This document shows positions 32,099 through 40,881 of a DNA stretch of 64,000 bases, in pieces. The stretch covers positions 298,726 through 362,725 of the forward strand of contig NZ_NPKP01000007.1 of NCBI RefSeq assembly GCF_008329585.1. Reading direction: 5' to 3'. A program made the translations under genes and the position numbers. The notes beneath the pieces were generated by a model. It searched no databases. It was not told the origin of the DNA and worked only from the letters and a program-made list of their open reading frames with translations. Every line of letters begins with the position of its first letter. The stretch's first letter is position 1. The stretch is from Mycolicibacterium sp. P9-22. GTDB taxonomy: Bacteria > Actinomycetota > Actinomycetes > Mycobacteriales > Mycobacteriaceae.

Positions 32099-33112
32099 AT
32101 GGCGACAGAAGCCGCCCGCCTACGCCCCCGCGCCATGCTGGCCGCGGCAGCCGCCGCCGGCCTGATGCTCACCGCCTGCGGCGGGGTGCAGACCAGTACC
32201 GGAAGTGGATCCGGAGACGGCTGGCCGTCCGGCACCGTCGAAATGTACGTCGGCGCCTCCGCAGGCGGTTCGAGCGACCTGATCAGCCGCGCGGTGTCCA
32301 AGGGGCTCAGTGATGACCTCGGCGCTTCGTTCCCGGTGATCAACCGAGAGGGCGCCAACGGCGCGCTGGCCGCGGCTGAGGTCGCGAACGCACCCGCGGA
32401 TGGCTCGAAGATCGCCATCCAGAACGCCTCGCTGTACACCATCACCCCGCTCGCGGTGAGTCCCGACGAGGTCACCAACATCGACGACTTCGACGTGGTC
32501 TACGGGATCTCCCGCGACGATTACGTCCTGGTCACCAGTCCCGCCAGTGGATTCAAGACGATCCAGGACATGCAGAACGCCAACCGGACGGTCCGTTACG
32601 GCACCACCGGCGTCGGCACCGGCGCGCAGTTGTCGGCCGCGCTGCTGTTCAAAAGCAGCAACGTGCCATCGGCCGCCGTTCCCTTCGACGGCGGCGCACC
32701 GGCGCTGGCCGCCGTGCTCGGCAACCAGGTCGAGGTCGCCTCCATCCAGGTGGGCGAGGCGATCGAGAACATCCAGTCCGGGAAGCTGGTGCCGCTGGCG
32801 GTGTTCGGCCCCGACCGGATCAGTTACCTCCCCGACGTACCGACCGCCAAGGAACAGGGCCTGGACGTCGAGGTGACGCAGTACCGGTTCATGACGGTGC
32901 CCAAGGGCACCCCGCAGGAGGCCAAGGACAAGCTCGTCGAGGGCCTGAAGGCGACGTTCGCCACTGAGGACTACAAGAAGTTCAACGAGCAGAACAGTCT
33001 CACGCCGATGGAGTTGCCCGGTGAAGACGTGGTCACCCAGCTCAACGAGGACAAGCAGCGTTACGCCGAGCTGGTCCAGCAGTACGACATCAATCTGCGG
33101 GATGCGGGCTGA
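32099..33112 (+). CDS. tctC: Tripartite tricarboxylate transporter binding lipoprotein
   Basis: A 337-residue TctC/Bug-family substrate-binding protein. The signal peptide ends in LTAC, so Cys27 is lipidated. Family motifs GSSDLISRA and NREGANGALAAAEVANAPADG are clear. It captures a carboxylic acid such as a tricarboxylate or sugar acid. AGGAGG ribosome site. It is the first gene of tctCBA; TctB starts on its last base (TGATG). Confidence 0.92.
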   Translation: MATEAARLRPRAMLAAAAAAGLMLTACGGVQTSTGSGSGDGWPSGTVEMYVGASAGGSSDLISRAVSKGLSDDLGASFPVINREGANGALAAAEVANAPADGSKIAIQNASLYTITPLAVSPDEVTNIDDFDVVYGISRDDYVLVTSPASGFKTIQDMQNANRTVRYGTTGVGTGAQLSAALLFKSSNVPSAAVPFDGGAPALAAVLGNQVEVASIQVGEAIENIQSGKLVPLAVFGPDRISYLPDVPTAKEQGLDVEVTQYRFMTVPKGTPQEAKDKLVEGLKATFATEDYKKFNEQNSLTPMELPGEDVVTQLNEDKQRYAELVQQYDINLRDAG

Positions 33113-33654
33113 TGACTGCCGTGGGTGAACCGCACACACCGCACGCACACGACCTCCTCGCCGAGATCGAGGCCGAAGTCGCGCACGAACTGCAGGAGGA
33201 GCGGCCGCCCGCGGGCGGTCCCCGTTACCAGATCGCGGGTGCGCTGACCGGCCTGGTGGTCGGCGTAGCCGGTGCCGTGCTGGCCTACGGCTACGGGCTT
33301 GGTTCGTTGCGCGAGCCCGGTCCCGGTCTCTGGCCGTTCGTGGTCAGCGTGCTCATCGCGGGACTGTCGCTGTTGTTGTTGGTGGTCGGGCGGCGCCTCG
33401 ACGATGCCGAGAAGTTCACCCGCAGCAGCCTTCTGGTGGCGATCGGCGCGGTCACCTTCGCGGCCTTCGGACTGCTGATGCCGTTGATCGGCTTCGAAAT
33501 CCCCGCTGTGGCGCTGTGTGTGATCTGGTTGCGTTTCCTGGGCGGTGAAAGCTGGCGCAGCACCGCGGTGGTCAGCGTGGTCACCACGGCGGTGTTCTAT
33601 GTCCTGTTCATCTACGGGCTGCGGATTCCGCTTCCCCATCTGATCTCCTTCTAG
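33112..33654 (+). CDS. tctB: Tripartite tricarboxylate transporter small permease TctB
   Basis: A 180-residue protein with about four helices after a hydrophilic N-terminus of about 40 residues. The GSLREPGPGLWPFVVSVLI segment is the TctB signature. It is the small membrane subunit that pairs with TctA. The N-terminal tail is rich in Glu and Pro and longer than usual. Confidence 0.9.
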   Translation: MTAVGEPHTPHAHDLLAEIEAEVAHELQEERPPAGGPRYQIAGALTGLVVGVAGAVLAYGYGLGSLREPGPGLWPFVVSVLIAGLSLLLLVVGRRLDDAEKFTRSSLLVAIGAVTFAAFGLLMPLIGFEIPAVALCVIWLRFLGGESWRSTAVVSVVTTAVFYVLFIYGLRIPLPHLISF

Positions 33655-33671
33655 AGCGAGACCGAAAAGCC

Positions 33672-35201
33672 ATGGACTTCAGCGCATTCCTCGACGGGTT
33701 CGCCCTCGTCGCCGAACCCCAGAACCTGCTGTACTGCCTGATGGGCGTGCTCATCGGCATGATCATCGGGGTGCTGCCCGGCCTCGGCCCCGCCGCCACC
33801 ATCGCGATCCTGCTGCCGATCACCTACACCATCGACCCGGTGGCCGCGATCATCATGCTGGCCGGTATCTACTACGGAGCCCAGTACGGCGGCACCATCA
33901 CCTCGGTGCTGCTGCGGCTACCCGGCGAAGCGTCCTCGGTGGTCACCGTGTTCGACGGTTTCGCACTGGCCAAACAAGGCAAGGCCGGCACCGCATTGGG
34001 CATCGCGGCCATCGGATCCTTTGTCGGCGCGACGATTTCGATCATCGGACTGACGCTGCTGGCCCCGGTGGTGGCCGAGATCGCACTGGACTTCGGTCCG
34101 CCCGAATACGCGGCCCTCGCGCTGCTCGGCGTGCTCCTGGTCGCCACCATCGGCAGCGGCAACAAGCTCAAGGCGCTGATCGCCGGCGCGGTCGGGTTGC
34201 TCCTTGCGACGGTGGGCCGGGACAGTTTCAGCGGTGCTTCCCGGTTCACCTTCGACAGCCTGCAGTTGGCCGACGGTATCGACTTCGTGGTCGTCGCGAT
34301 GGGCCTGTTCGGCGTCGGAGAGATCCTCTACAACCTGGAGCAGCGCCACGGAAAGACGCACGTACCGGCCAAGGTCGGCAACGTGTGGCCGTCTCGCAAG
34401 GATCTGCGTCAATCCTCGGGCGCGATCGGGCGCGGCTCGCTCATCGGTTTCGTGCTGGGCGTGCTGCCCGGCGGTGGTGCCACCCTGTCGTCGATCGTGG
34501 CCTATGCCACCGAGAAACGGCGGTCCAAAACCCCCGAGCGCTTCGGCCGGGGGGCCATCGAGGGCGTCGCCGCCCCGGAATCCGCCAACAATGCGGCGGC
34601 CACCTCGTCGTTCATCCCGCTGCTGACCATCGGCCTGCCCGCCAACGCGTCGATGGCGATGCTCTTCGGCGCGCTGCTGATCCTGGGCATCTCGCCGGGG
34701 CCGCAACTCGTGGACGAACATCCCGACGTGTTCTGGGGTGTCATCAACTCGATGTACATCGGCAATATCTTGTTGCTGATCCTGTCGATTCCGTTGGTGG
34801 GCTTGTTCGTCCGGATCCTGCGGGTGCGCCCGGCGATCCTGGCGCCGATCACGGCACTCATCACCATCCTGGGTGTCTACACGATCAACAACTCGGTCTT
34901 CGACATCTTCGTGATGCTGGCCTTCGGCATCGTCGGCTACCTGATGAAGAAGGCCGGCTTCGACCCCGGCCCGATGGTGCTGGCGTTCGTGCTGGGCACC
35001 ATCATCGAGGCCAGCACCAGGCGGTCGTTGTTGATCTTCGACGGCGACCCGACCGGCTTCGTCACCCGGCCGATCTCGGGCGGCATCCTCGCGATCTTCC
35101 TGCTGCTGGTGCTGCTGCCGGTCATCAAGTACGTGCGCCACAAGCGTGCGGCGGATTCCGCGCCCGCCAAGGCGGATGACGCCGAGAGCGTTGTCCGCTA
35201 G
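33672..35201 (+). CDS. tctA: Tripartite tricarboxylate transporter large permease TctA
   Basis: A 509-residue permease of about 12 helices. Signatures include GVLPGLGPAATIAILLPITY near the N-terminus, GVLPGGGATLSSIVAYATEKRRSK in the middle, and PESANNAAATSSFIPLLTIGLPANASMAMLFGALL. It forms the ion-coupled pore of the TctCBA importer. Its stop overlaps the stop of the convergent DUF222 gene by 4 bases. Confidence 0.95.
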   Translation: MDFSAFLDGFALVAEPQNLLYCLMGVLIGMIIGVLPGLGPAATIAILLPITYTIDPVAAIIMLAGIYYGAQYGGTITSVLLRLPGEASSVVTVFDGFALAKQGKAGTALGIAAIGSFVGATISIIGLTLLAPVVAEIALDFGPPEYAALALLGVLLVATIGSGNKLKALIAGAVGLLLATVGRDSFSGASRFTFDSLQLADGIDFVVVAMGLFGVGEILYNLEQRHGKTHVPAKVGNVWPSRKDLRQSSGAIGRGSLIGFVLGVLPGGGATLSSIVAYATEKRRSKTPERFGRGAIEGVAAPESANNAAATSSFIPLLTIGLPANASMAMLFGALLILGISPGPQLVDEHPDVFWGVINSMYIGNILLLILSIPLVGLFVRILRVRPAILAPITALITILGVYTINNSVFDIFVMLAFGIVGYLMKKAGFDPGPMVLAFVLGTIIEASTRRSLLIFDGDPTGFVTRPISGGILAIFLLLVLLPVIKYVRHKRAADSAPAKADDAESVVR

Positions 35202-36499
35202 TTGCTCGTCGGTGGTGGTGGTTCGAACGGTGTGTACCACCACCATTGGGCGCGTTCCCCGAGTGGTCCGGGGCACGGCGGCACATCGGGTAGCGGTGTG
35301 GTGGGTGGTCGGGCCAATGAACCGTTGGTGAGTGGTTCGCCGTCGCTGTCGGTGACTTTCAGGTGTTCGGCGGGCCCGGTGATGGTGATGCCGCCGCGGT
35401 GATGCATCCGGTGGTGGAACGGGCACAGCAACACCAAGTTGGACAGTTCGGTCGGGCCGCCGTTCTCCCAGTGCACGATGTGATGGGCATGCAAACCGCG
35501 GCTCGCGCCGCAGCCGGGCACCACGCAGGTGTGGTCACGGTGCTCCAAGGCCCGGCGTAACCGCCGGCTGATGGTGCGGGTCGTACGGCCGGCTGCGATC
35601 GGGCGGCCGTGGCGCTCGAACCACACCTCACACGTCGCATCACAGAGCAGGAATTGGCGGTCCTCGGCGGACAGTGCCGGCCCGAGATGCAGTGCTGCGA
35701 CCGGTTTCTCGACATCGACGTGCACCACCACGGTGGTGTGCTGCCCGTGCGGGCGCGCGGCCGCCGCGGCATCCCAGCCGGCCTCGATGAGGCTCATGAA
35801 CACATCCACGGTGTCCGGGAACGGCGGCGCCTGCTCGGAAACCTGGCTCTCGGCGTCGTACACGCGTGTGGTGCCGTCCTCGGGATCGATGCTGTCTGCC
35901 GTGTCGTCGTCGCGTTTCCAGTCCGCCACCAACCCGTCGCGGTGTGATTGCAGGCCGGCCTCGAACTTCGCGGCCTCCACCTTGGGCAGGGTGATCCGCC
36001 ACGTCGTGGAGTCCTCGCCTTCGGTTTTGGTGATCTTGCGCTTGGGCTCGGGCTTGGATTCGGGTTCGGGCCGGGGCTCCTGCTTCACCGCGGTACGCAA
36101 TTGGGTGACCGTGGCGACCTTCACCAGCTCGGCATAGTGGTCATCGGATCCTTCGGCGAGCACGCCGATCTGATCGAGTGACACCCGACCGTCCCGCAAG
36201 CCTTGCGCACAGCGCGGAAAGTCATCGAGCCGTTGGGCGACAGCGACGATGGTGTCGGCGTTGCGGGGTGTGACACCGGTTTTCCACGCCACCAGCGCAG
36301 CCAGGGAACGACATCCCGTGGCACCCCACAATGAGTTGCCGTCGGGCGAGCCTCTGCCGTCGATTTCGGCGATGATCTCCACCAACCGGCCATCGATCGC
36401 GTTGCGCTGCCCGGTCAGCTCGCCCATCTCATCGAACAACACCTCCAACCGGCGCACCGAAGGCACGTATTCGGCGAAAGGGGTTGTCGGAGGTGGCAT
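35198..36499 (-). CDS. DUF222 / HNH endonuclease domain protein (13E12 type)
   Basis: A 433-residue protein: a DUF222 helical region (about residues 10-290, with VAWKTGVTPRNADTIVAVAQRLDD) and a C-terminal HNH nuclease (CVVPGCGASRGLHAHHIVHWENGG...NLVLLCPFHHRMHH). The zinc-binding Cys pairs and the catalytic His of AHHIVHW are present. This family, the 13E12 repeat proteins of M. tuberculosis, is multicopy in mycobacteria and suspected to be mobile. Function is not established. It separates the Tct operon from the dehydratase module. Confidence 0.9.
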   Translation of the reverse strand: MPPPTTPFAEYVPSVRRLEVLFDEMGELTGQRNAIDGRLVEIIAEIDGRGSPDGNSLWGATGCRSLAALVAWKTGVTPRNADTIVAVAQRLDDFPRCAQGLRDGRVSLDQIGVLAEGSDDHYAELVKVATVTQLRTAVKQEPRPEPESKPEPKRKITKTEGEDSTTWRITLPKVEAAKFEAGLQSHRDGLVADWKRDDDTADSIDPEDGTTRVYDAESQVSEQAPPFPDTVDVFMSLIEAGWDAAAAARPHGQHTTVVVHVDVEKPVAALHLGPALSAEDRQFLLCDATCEVWFERHGRPIAAGRTTRTISRRLRRALEHRDHTCVVPGCGASRGLHAHHIVHWENGGPTELSNLVLLCPFHHRMHHRGGITITGPAEHLKVTDSDGEPLTNGSLARPPTTPLPDVPPCPGPLGERAQWWWYTPFEPPPPTSN

Positions 36500-36547
36500 A
36501 CCACGATTCTAAAAGGGAGGTCCGACACGTTCGGAGCCTCTTCGGCG

Positions 36548-37234
36548 CTAGTGCCTGCCGGCGTCGAGTCGGCGCCGGGTGTTGCCCAGATGCAGCCGCA
36601 TCGCGGCCCGGGCCAGCTCCGAGTCGCCGTCGACGACGGCCGTGGCGATCGCGTCATGCTCGCGACGGATTCGCTCGGCGTGCCCGGCATCGGTGATCGA
36701 ATGGGTGGCACCGAGGCGGGTGCGCGGCAGCATGATCATCATCGGGCCAAGGGAGTCGAGCAGGTCGAGGTAGAAGCGGTTGCCGCTGGCCGCCGTGACG
36801 GCGCGGTGGAACCGGAAGTCGGCCTCGACGGCGTCCTCGGGTGCGGCGTCGGTGAACTCGGTGAGCGCGGTGCGGACGCTGTGCGCGCCGGCCGCGTCCA
36901 TTCGGGCGGCGGCCAGCGCGGCGGCCTCACATTCGATGCCGAGCCGGAAGTCGATCATGTCCAGTACGTCGTGGTGGGACCTGATGGCCGCGGATTCGAC
37001 CGTGAACGACGTCGGCTCCGGCACGGCGAGCACGAACGAGCCGCGGCCCTGGAAGGTTTCAACGAGGCCCTCGGCCCGCAGCCGGGTCACGGCTTCACGC
37101 ACCACGGTGCGCGACACCCCGAACTCGTCGACCAGTTCGGTTTCCGATGGCAGCTTGTGCCCGGGCGGGAGATCGCCGGCGAAGATCTTGTCCTTCAGGC
37201 CGGCGACCACCCGCAGGGCCAACGAGGTCGTCAT
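36548..37234 (-). CDS. GntR/FadR-subfamily regulator (FCD domain)
   Basis: A 228-residue regulator. The winged helix is at residues 5-70 (FAGDLPPGHKLPSETELVDEFGVSRTVVREAVTRLRAEGLVE). The C-terminal FCD domain has the metal-binding pattern (DFRFHRAVTAASGN; EHDAIATAVVDGD). FCD regulators usually sense a carboxylic acid. The gene lies 7 bases after the dehydratase gene, so it is probably autoregulated as part of that operon. The palindrome at 38364-38386 is a likely binding site. Confidence 0.9.
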   Translation of the reverse strand: MTTSLALRVVAGLKDKIFAGDLPPGHKLPSETELVDEFGVSRTVVREAVTRLRAEGLVETFQGRGSFVLAVPEPTSFTVESAAIRSHHDVLDMIDFRLGIECEAAALAAARMDAAGAHSVRTALTEFTDAAPEDAVEADFRFHRAVTAASGNRFYLDLLDSLGPMMIMLPRTRLGATHSITDAGHAERIRREHDAIATAVVDGDSELARAAMRLHLGNTRRRLDAGRH

Positions 37235-37241
37235 CGCAACA

Positions 37242-38363
37242 TCATGACTGACCGAAGGTCGCGCTCTCCTTGGTGAGTGCCCGCATCTGGTCGCTGAGCG
37301 TGAAGCCGAGCCCGGCGCGCTCCGGCAGCCACATCCGGCCGTCGCGGATGTCGATGCGCTCGTCGAACAGGGGATTGAGCCATTCGAAGTGTTCGACCCA
37401 CGGCTCGGTGGGGTACGCGGCGGCCAGGTGCAGGTGGATTTCCATCGCGTAGTGCGGTGCGAGTGCCAGCCCGGCGTGCGACGCGAGTGTGGCGAAGCGC
37501 AGGAACGGGGTGATGCCGCCGATCCGCGGCGCGTCGGGTTGCACGATGCCGCGGTAACCGGCGTCGATCAGCGCCATGTGCTCGGGAACGGAGGTGAGCA
37601 TCTCGCCGGTGGCGATCGGGGTGTCGAAGACCCGCGACAGGTCGGCGTGCCCGACGGCGTCCCAGGCGTCGAGGGGTTCCTCGATCCAGATCAGGTCGTG
37701 CTGTTCGAGCTCGCGGCACATCCGGCGGGCACGTGCCCGGTCCCACTGCTGGTTGGCGTCCACCATCAGCGGGGTGTCGCCGAGGTGCTCGCGGATGGCT
37801 GCGACCCGGTCCAGGTCGGTCTTCCAATCCGGCTGCCCCACCTTGATCTTGATACCGCCGATGCCGGATTCCAGTGAGGCGGTGGCCTTCTCCTTGATTT
37901 CCTCGATCGAGGCCTGCAGGAATCCGCCGGAGGTGTTGTACACCCGGCACGAGTCGCGGTGCGCGCCGAGGAGTTTCGCCAAGGGCAGCCCGGCGCGACG
38001 GGCCTTCAAATCCCATAGTGCGACGTCGAGTGCGGCGATGGCCTGGGTGGCGACGCCCGAGCGTCCCACCGAGGCGCCGCCCCACAGCAGGGATTGGTAG
38101 ATCCGCTCGATATCGGAGGGATCCTGGCCGATCGCGACATCGGCGATCTCGCAGAGATGGGTGTACTGCGCCGGCCCGCCGGCCCGCTTGGAGTAGCTGA
38201 AGCCCATTCCCTCGAAGCCCTGCTCGGTGCTGACCTCCGCGAAGAGCAGCACCGTCTCGGTCAGCGGTTTCTGGCGGCCGGTGAGGACCTTGGCGTCGCT
38301 GACCGGGTTGGGCAGCGGCAGCACGACGTGGGACAGGCGGATCTGGCGGATGGCATCAGTCAT
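37242..38363 (-). CDS. Enolase-superfamily sugar-acid dehydratase (talarate/galactarate-like)
   Basis: A 373-residue mandelate-racemase subgroup enzyme. The KxK base is K172-x-K174, metal ligands are D202, E228 and E254, and the opposite base is H304, so the active site is complete. The pattern fits L-talarate/galactarate dehydratase-like enzymes that remove water from acid sugars after proton abstraction, but other acid sugars are possible. ATG 38363 is the start; an upstream extension to 38390 would run through the operator. The GntR gene follows. The convergent TctCBA importer could supply the substrate. Confidence 0.88.
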   Translation of the reverse strand: MTDAIRQIRLSHVVLPLPNPVSDAKVLTGRQKPLTETVLLFAEVSTEQGFEGMGFSYSKRAGGPAQYTHLCEIADVAIGQDPSDIERIYQSLLWGGASVGRSGVATQAIAALDVALWDLKARRAGLPLAKLLGAHRDSCRVYNTSGGFLQASIEEIKEKATASLESGIGGIKIKVGQPDWKTDLDRVAAIREHLGDTPLMVDANQQWDRARARRMCRELEQHDLIWIEEPLDAWDAVGHADLSRVFDTPIATGEMLTSVPEHMALIDAGYRGIVQPDAPRIGGITPFLRFATLASHAGLALAPHYAMEIHLHLAAAYPTEPWVEHFEWLNPLFDERIDIRDGRMWLPERAGLGFTLSDQMRALTKESATFGQS

Positions 38364-38386
38364 ATGATGACTGTACAACTCATCAT
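38364..38386. promoter_or_regulatory. GntR-type operator before the dehydratase gene
   Basis: ATGATGA (38364-38370) and TCATCAT (38380-38386) are perfect inverted repeats separated by CTGTACAAC. The site touches the start codon of the dehydratase gene, so a bound repressor would block initiation. The adjacent FCD/GntR protein is the natural candidate reader. Confidence 0.55.
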
Positions 38387-38411
38387 ACAAGTTGGGAAGA
38401 GCTGCGAATCG

Positions 38412-39497
38412 TCAGTGGAACTCGATGATCTGGCGCACCGCGCGCCCGTCGGCGAGTTCGTCCATGCCGCTGTTGATCTCGTCGAGGGTGAGCGTCGCCG
38501 ACACCAGCCTCTCCACCGGCAGCTTCCCGGCCCGCCACAGATCGACGAAGCGGGGGATGTCCCGGGCGGGCACCGCGGAGCCGAGGTAACTGCCGATCAG
38601 CGTGCGGCCCTCGGCCACCAAGCTCAACGGCGACAAGGAGATCCGCGCATCGGGGGCGGGCAGCCCGACGGTGATGGTGCGCCCACCGGGTGCGGTCAGG
38701 CCGATCGCGCCCTCCAGCGCGCCCGCGTGCCCGACGGCCTCGATCACCACCTCGGCTTTCTCGGTGACCTCGTCCGGGGTGTAGGTGGCGTGCGCGCCGA
38801 GATCCCGTGCCAGTGCCAACTTGTCCGGCAACCGGTCCACCGCGATCACCCGGACATCCTCGTGCGCAAGCGCAGTCAGCATCGCGGCCATCCCGACCCC
38901 GCCCATCCCGACGATCGCGACCGTCTGGCCGGCCCGGGGCCGCCCGGCGTTGAGGACGGCGCCGCCACCGGTGAGCACCGCGCACCCGAGCAGCGACGCC
39001 ACCACCGCGGGGACGTCGGCGTCGACGGGCACCACCGAACGGCGGTCCACCACGGCGTGGGTGGCGAAGCCGGACACCCCGAGGTGGTGCAGGACACCGC
39101 CGCCCAGTCGCACCGAACCGCTGAGCAGCGTGCCCGCTCCGTTGGCGGCGCTACCTGGGATGCACGGCGCCAGCCCGTCGGTGGCGCATGCCGAACACTG
39201 CCCGCAGCGCGGCAGGAATGTCATCACCACGCGCTGCCCGGGCACCAGATCCGAAGACCCGCCCACCTTCTCGACGATCCCGGCAGCCTCGTGGCCGAGC
39301 AGCATCGGCACCGGGCGCACCCGATTGCCGTCGACCACGGAGAGATCGGAGTGGCACAGCCCGGCCGCCTCGATCCGCACCAGCAGCTCGCCGTCGCCCG
39401 GGTCGTCGAGTTCCAGGTCGGTCACCGACAGTGGCTGCGACGCCGCGTACGGCCGCGACGCTCCGATTGTTTCCAGGACCGCACCACGGATCTGCAT
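38412..39497 (-). CDS. adhE1: Zinc-containing alcohol dehydrogenase (AdhE1/Rv0162c-like)
   Basis: A 361-residue class-III-like dehydrogenase. Catalytic zinc ligands lie in GLCHSD and GHEAAG, the structural zinc in CGQCSACATDGLAPC (four Cys), and the Rossmann fold in GMGGVGMAAMLTAL. All parts are intact. NAD(P)-dependent alcohol or aldehyde oxidation, substrate unknown. It is divergent from the thioesterase gene, the same pairing as Rv0162c-Rv0163. The dehydratase gene follows 48 bases downstream on the same strand. Confidence 0.93.
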   Translation of the reverse strand: MQIRGAVLETIGASRPYAASQPLSVTDLELDDPGDGELLVRIEAAGLCHSDLSVVDGNRVRPVPMLLGHEAAGIVEKVGGSSDLVPGQRVVMTFLPRCGQCSACATDGLAPCIPGSAANGAGTLLSGSVRLGGGVLHHLGVSGFATHAVVDRRSVVPVDADVPAVVASLLGCAVLTGGGAVLNAGRPRAGQTVAIVGMGGVGMAAMLTALAHEDVRVIAVDRLPDKLALARDLGAHATYTPDEVTEKAEVVIEAVGHAGALEGAIGLTAPGGRTITVGLPAPDARISLSPLSLVAEGRTLIGSYLGSAVPARDIPRFVDLWRAGKLPVERLVSATLTLDEINSGMDELADGRAVRQIIEFH

Positions 39498-39523
39498 GGT
39501 TCCAGCCTGACATGCTTGCTCGC

Positions 39524-39955
39524 ATGGAGTACACGAGTGCGGACTTCCCGGTGCACTGGCCGGTGCAGACGCGGTGGGCAGACAACGACATGTTCGGCCA
39601 CCTCAACAACGCCGTCTACTACCAACTGTTCGACACCGCCATCAATGCCTGGATCGGCACCCGCGCCGGGGTGGACCCGATGGACGCACCGTGGCTCGGT
39701 GTGGTCGCCGAGTCGAGCTGCCGCTACTTCGCCGAACTGCAGTTTCCGTCGGACCTGGTGGTCGGGCTCGCGGTCACCCGCCTGGGCACCAGCAGCGTCA
39801 CCTACCGCACCGGGCTGTGGGCCGAGGGGGGCCCGATCGCCGCCGTCGGCTCCTGGGTGCACGTCTACGTCGACCGGGGAACGCGGCGTCCGGTGCCCAT
39901 CCCGGCCGGGATACGCAGCCTCCTGGACACGGCGGTCCACGACACGAAGCCCTGA
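39524..39955 (+). CDS. Acyl-CoA thioesterase (4HBT hotdog fold, Rv0163-like)
   Basis: A 143-residue single hotdog domain. The signature TRWADNDMFGHLNNAVYYQLFDTA contains the catalytic Asp of the 4-hydroxybenzoyl-CoA thioesterase type. It hydrolyses an acyl-CoA. ATG 39524 is preferred; ATG 39512 adds four residues. No clear ribosome site, so the message may be leaderless. Divergent from adhE1. Confidence 0.88.
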   Translation: MEYTSADFPVHWPVQTRWADNDMFGHLNNAVYYQLFDTAINAWIGTRAGVDPMDAPWLGVVAESSCRYFAELQFPSDLVVGLAVTRLGTSSVTYRTGLWAEGGPIAAVGSWVHVYVDRGTRRPVPIPAGIRSLLDTAVHDTKP

Positions 39956-40020
39956 ACGCACCGGGGTTTCCGCCGTGACCGTTCGGGTACCGCCCCGTGA
40001 ACAGCCACGGAGGAGGCGCC

Positions 40021-40869
40021 ATGCGCGCGATGGTCTATCGCGGCCCGTACAAGGTGCGGGTCGAGGACAAACCGATGCCGACGATCGAGCATCCCAACGA
40101 CGCGATCGTCCGGGTGACGATGGCCGCGATCTGCGGGTCGGACCTGCACCTGTTCCACGGCATGATGCCCGACACCCGCGTCGGCATGACGTTCGGCCAC
40201 GAGTTCATCGGGGTCGTCGAACGGGTGGGGCCCTCGGTGCAGAACCTCAAAGCGGGCGACCGCGTGATGGTGCCGTTCAATGTCTACTGCGGCTCCTGCT
40301 ACTTCTGCGCGCGCGGGCTGTACTCGAACTGCCACAACGTGAATCCGAATGCGACGGCGGTAGGCGGCATCTACGGCTATTCGCACACCTGCGGCGGCTA
40401 TGACGGCGGGCAGGCCGAATTCGTCAGAGTGCCGTTCGCGGACGTGGGGCCGTCGATCATCCCGGACTGGATGGATGACGAGGATGCACTGCTGTGCACC
40501 GACGCCCTGGCAACCGGATACTTCGCGGCCAAGTTGAAGCTGCAGGGCGGCTCGCCGATCGCCCTGAACTGGGCCATCGATTCGGTGCGCAAGGGCGGCA
40601 CGGTCTCGGTGATGGGTGCCTACGGGCCGATGTTCAGCGCGGTGAAGTTCGGCGACGCGATGAACAAGGGGCTGACGCTACGGATGAACCAGTGTCCGGT
40701 GAAACGTCAGTGGCCGCGCCTGTTCTCCCATATCCAGAACGGCTATCTGAAGCCCAATGACATCGTGACACATCGAATTCCGTTGGATCACATAGCCGAT
40801 GGCTATCACATCTTCTCCGCCAAGCTGGACGGCTGCATCAAGCCGATCATCCTTCCCCGGGCAAGCTGA
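40021..40869 (+). CDS. Zinc alcohol dehydrogenase lacking its Rossmann core
   Basis: A 282-residue protein from the glutathione-independent formaldehyde dehydrogenase branch, whose members are about 380-390 residues. Catalytic (C38, H60, E61) and structural (C90, C93, C96, C104) zinc ligands are all present. At residue 170 the text passes from DALATGYFAA directly to KLKLQGGSPIALNW, skipping the roughly 100 residues that carry GxGxxG and the adenine-binding strands. The frame is kept and the C-terminus is normal. A GGAGGAGG ribosome site precedes the ATG. It cannot bind NAD(P) in the usual way, so it is either an in-frame deletion mutant or a repurposed protein. Confidence 0.75.
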   Translation: MRAMVYRGPYKVRVEDKPMPTIEHPNDAIVRVTMAAICGSDLHLFHGMMPDTRVGMTFGHEFIGVVERVGPSVQNLKAGDRVMVPFNVYCGSCYFCARGLYSNCHNVNPNATAVGGIYGYSHTCGGYDGGQAEFVRVPFADVGPSIIPDWMDDEDALLCTDALATGYFAAKLKLQGGSPIALNWAIDSVRKGGTVSVMGAYGPMFSAVKFGDAMNKGLTLRMNQCPVKRQWPRLFSHIQNGYLKPNDIVTHRIPLDHIADGYHIFSAKLDGCIKPIILPRAS

Positions 40870-40881
40870 CAGGAGTACGTC

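Noticed and set aside
38094..40403. 769-residue plus-strand ORF crossing dehydratase, adhE1 and thioesterase
   Set aside because: It covers genes on both strands and has no domain; the strongly supported genes there explain the sequence.
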